Of a DNA stretch of 5,288 nt, positions 5,260 through 5,288 are shown piece after piece. The notes under the pieces are model-generated. The model did no database searches and had not been told where the DNA came from. It was given only the letters and a program-made list of their open reading frames with translations. Position numbers and translations under genes: made by a program. This stretch comes from Planctomycetes bacterium UBA4800 (GTDB taxonomy: Bacteria; Planctomycetota; UBA8108; UBA8890; UBA8898): assembly GCA_002402755.1 (NCBI GenBank), contig DHGK01000099.1, positions 13,842-19,129 on the forward strand, given 5' to 3'. Each line of letters opens with the position of its first letter. Position 1 is the stretch's first letter.

Positions 5260-5288
5260 TGGCGATCGGGGGACAGTCACTGATTTCC
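5260..5288 (+). repeat. Direct repeat unit 2 (left half of the dispersed repeat), at the window edge
   Basis: This is an exact 29-base copy of 5212-5240 at a period of 48 bp, in the same orientation. The window ends at its last base, so whether more units or the complementary right arm follow cannot be seen. Confidence 0.9.

Noticed and set aside
2560..5280. Two long antisense open frames (2560-4065 and 4075-5280)
   Set aside because: They lie opposite two clearly recognised genes, have low-complexity charged translations, and the second starts inside repeat DNA.
5212..5288. CRISPR-like array (two 29-bp repeats)
   Set aside because: Only two units are present, the 19-bp spacer is too short, and the repeat matches a dispersed element found elsewhere in the window.

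Overview
The window is about 5.3 kb of very GC-rich bacterial DNA with all supported genes on the + strand. The gene families (a ceramidase-like secreted or lipid-type hydrolase, a GH28-like beta-helix protein, a sugar-binding lipoprotein and an SGLT-type sodium/sugar symporter) resemble gene sets of polysaccharide-degrading bacteria of the PVC group (Planctomycetota, Verrucomicrobiota, Lentisphaerota) or a similar uncultured lineage. That placement is an inference from family resemblance; there is no rRNA or marker gene here.

Layout. Positions 1-741 hold the 3' part of a neutral-ceramidase-like gene whose last codons and stop lie inside a perfect 22-bp hairpin repeat (705-751). Positions 791-1018 encode a small VapB-type (PF02697-like) antitoxin. 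A toxin start would be expected at the TGATG overlap at 1016-1020, but a second, partial copy of the repeat lies there instead and no VapC is present. Positions 1062-2513 encode an exported right-handed beta-helix protein of the GH28 (polygalacturonase) type with partly altered catalytic motifs. After a 100-bp GC-rich spacer with a plausible sigma70-type promoter (2538-2566) come a periplasmic sugar-binding lipoprotein (2614-3582) and, 24 bp further on, a sodium:solute symporter (3607-5208). The symporter's sugar-site residues match human SGLT1 at the same spacing for most positions. The window closes with two exact 29-bp direct copies of the repeat's left half, 48 bp apart.

Working together (inference): the beta-helix protein would trim a polysaccharide or glycan outside the cytoplasm, the lipoprotein would bind a released sugar, and the SGLT-like carrier would import it with Na+. 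No ABC permease or ATPase lies next to the binding protein, so its partner is an open question. The dispersed gggGACAGTCAC-type repeat occurs four times, always between or at the edges of genes. It brackets both the orphan antitoxin and the three-gene sugar cassette, which suggests a REP/MITE-like element that has reshaped the locus.
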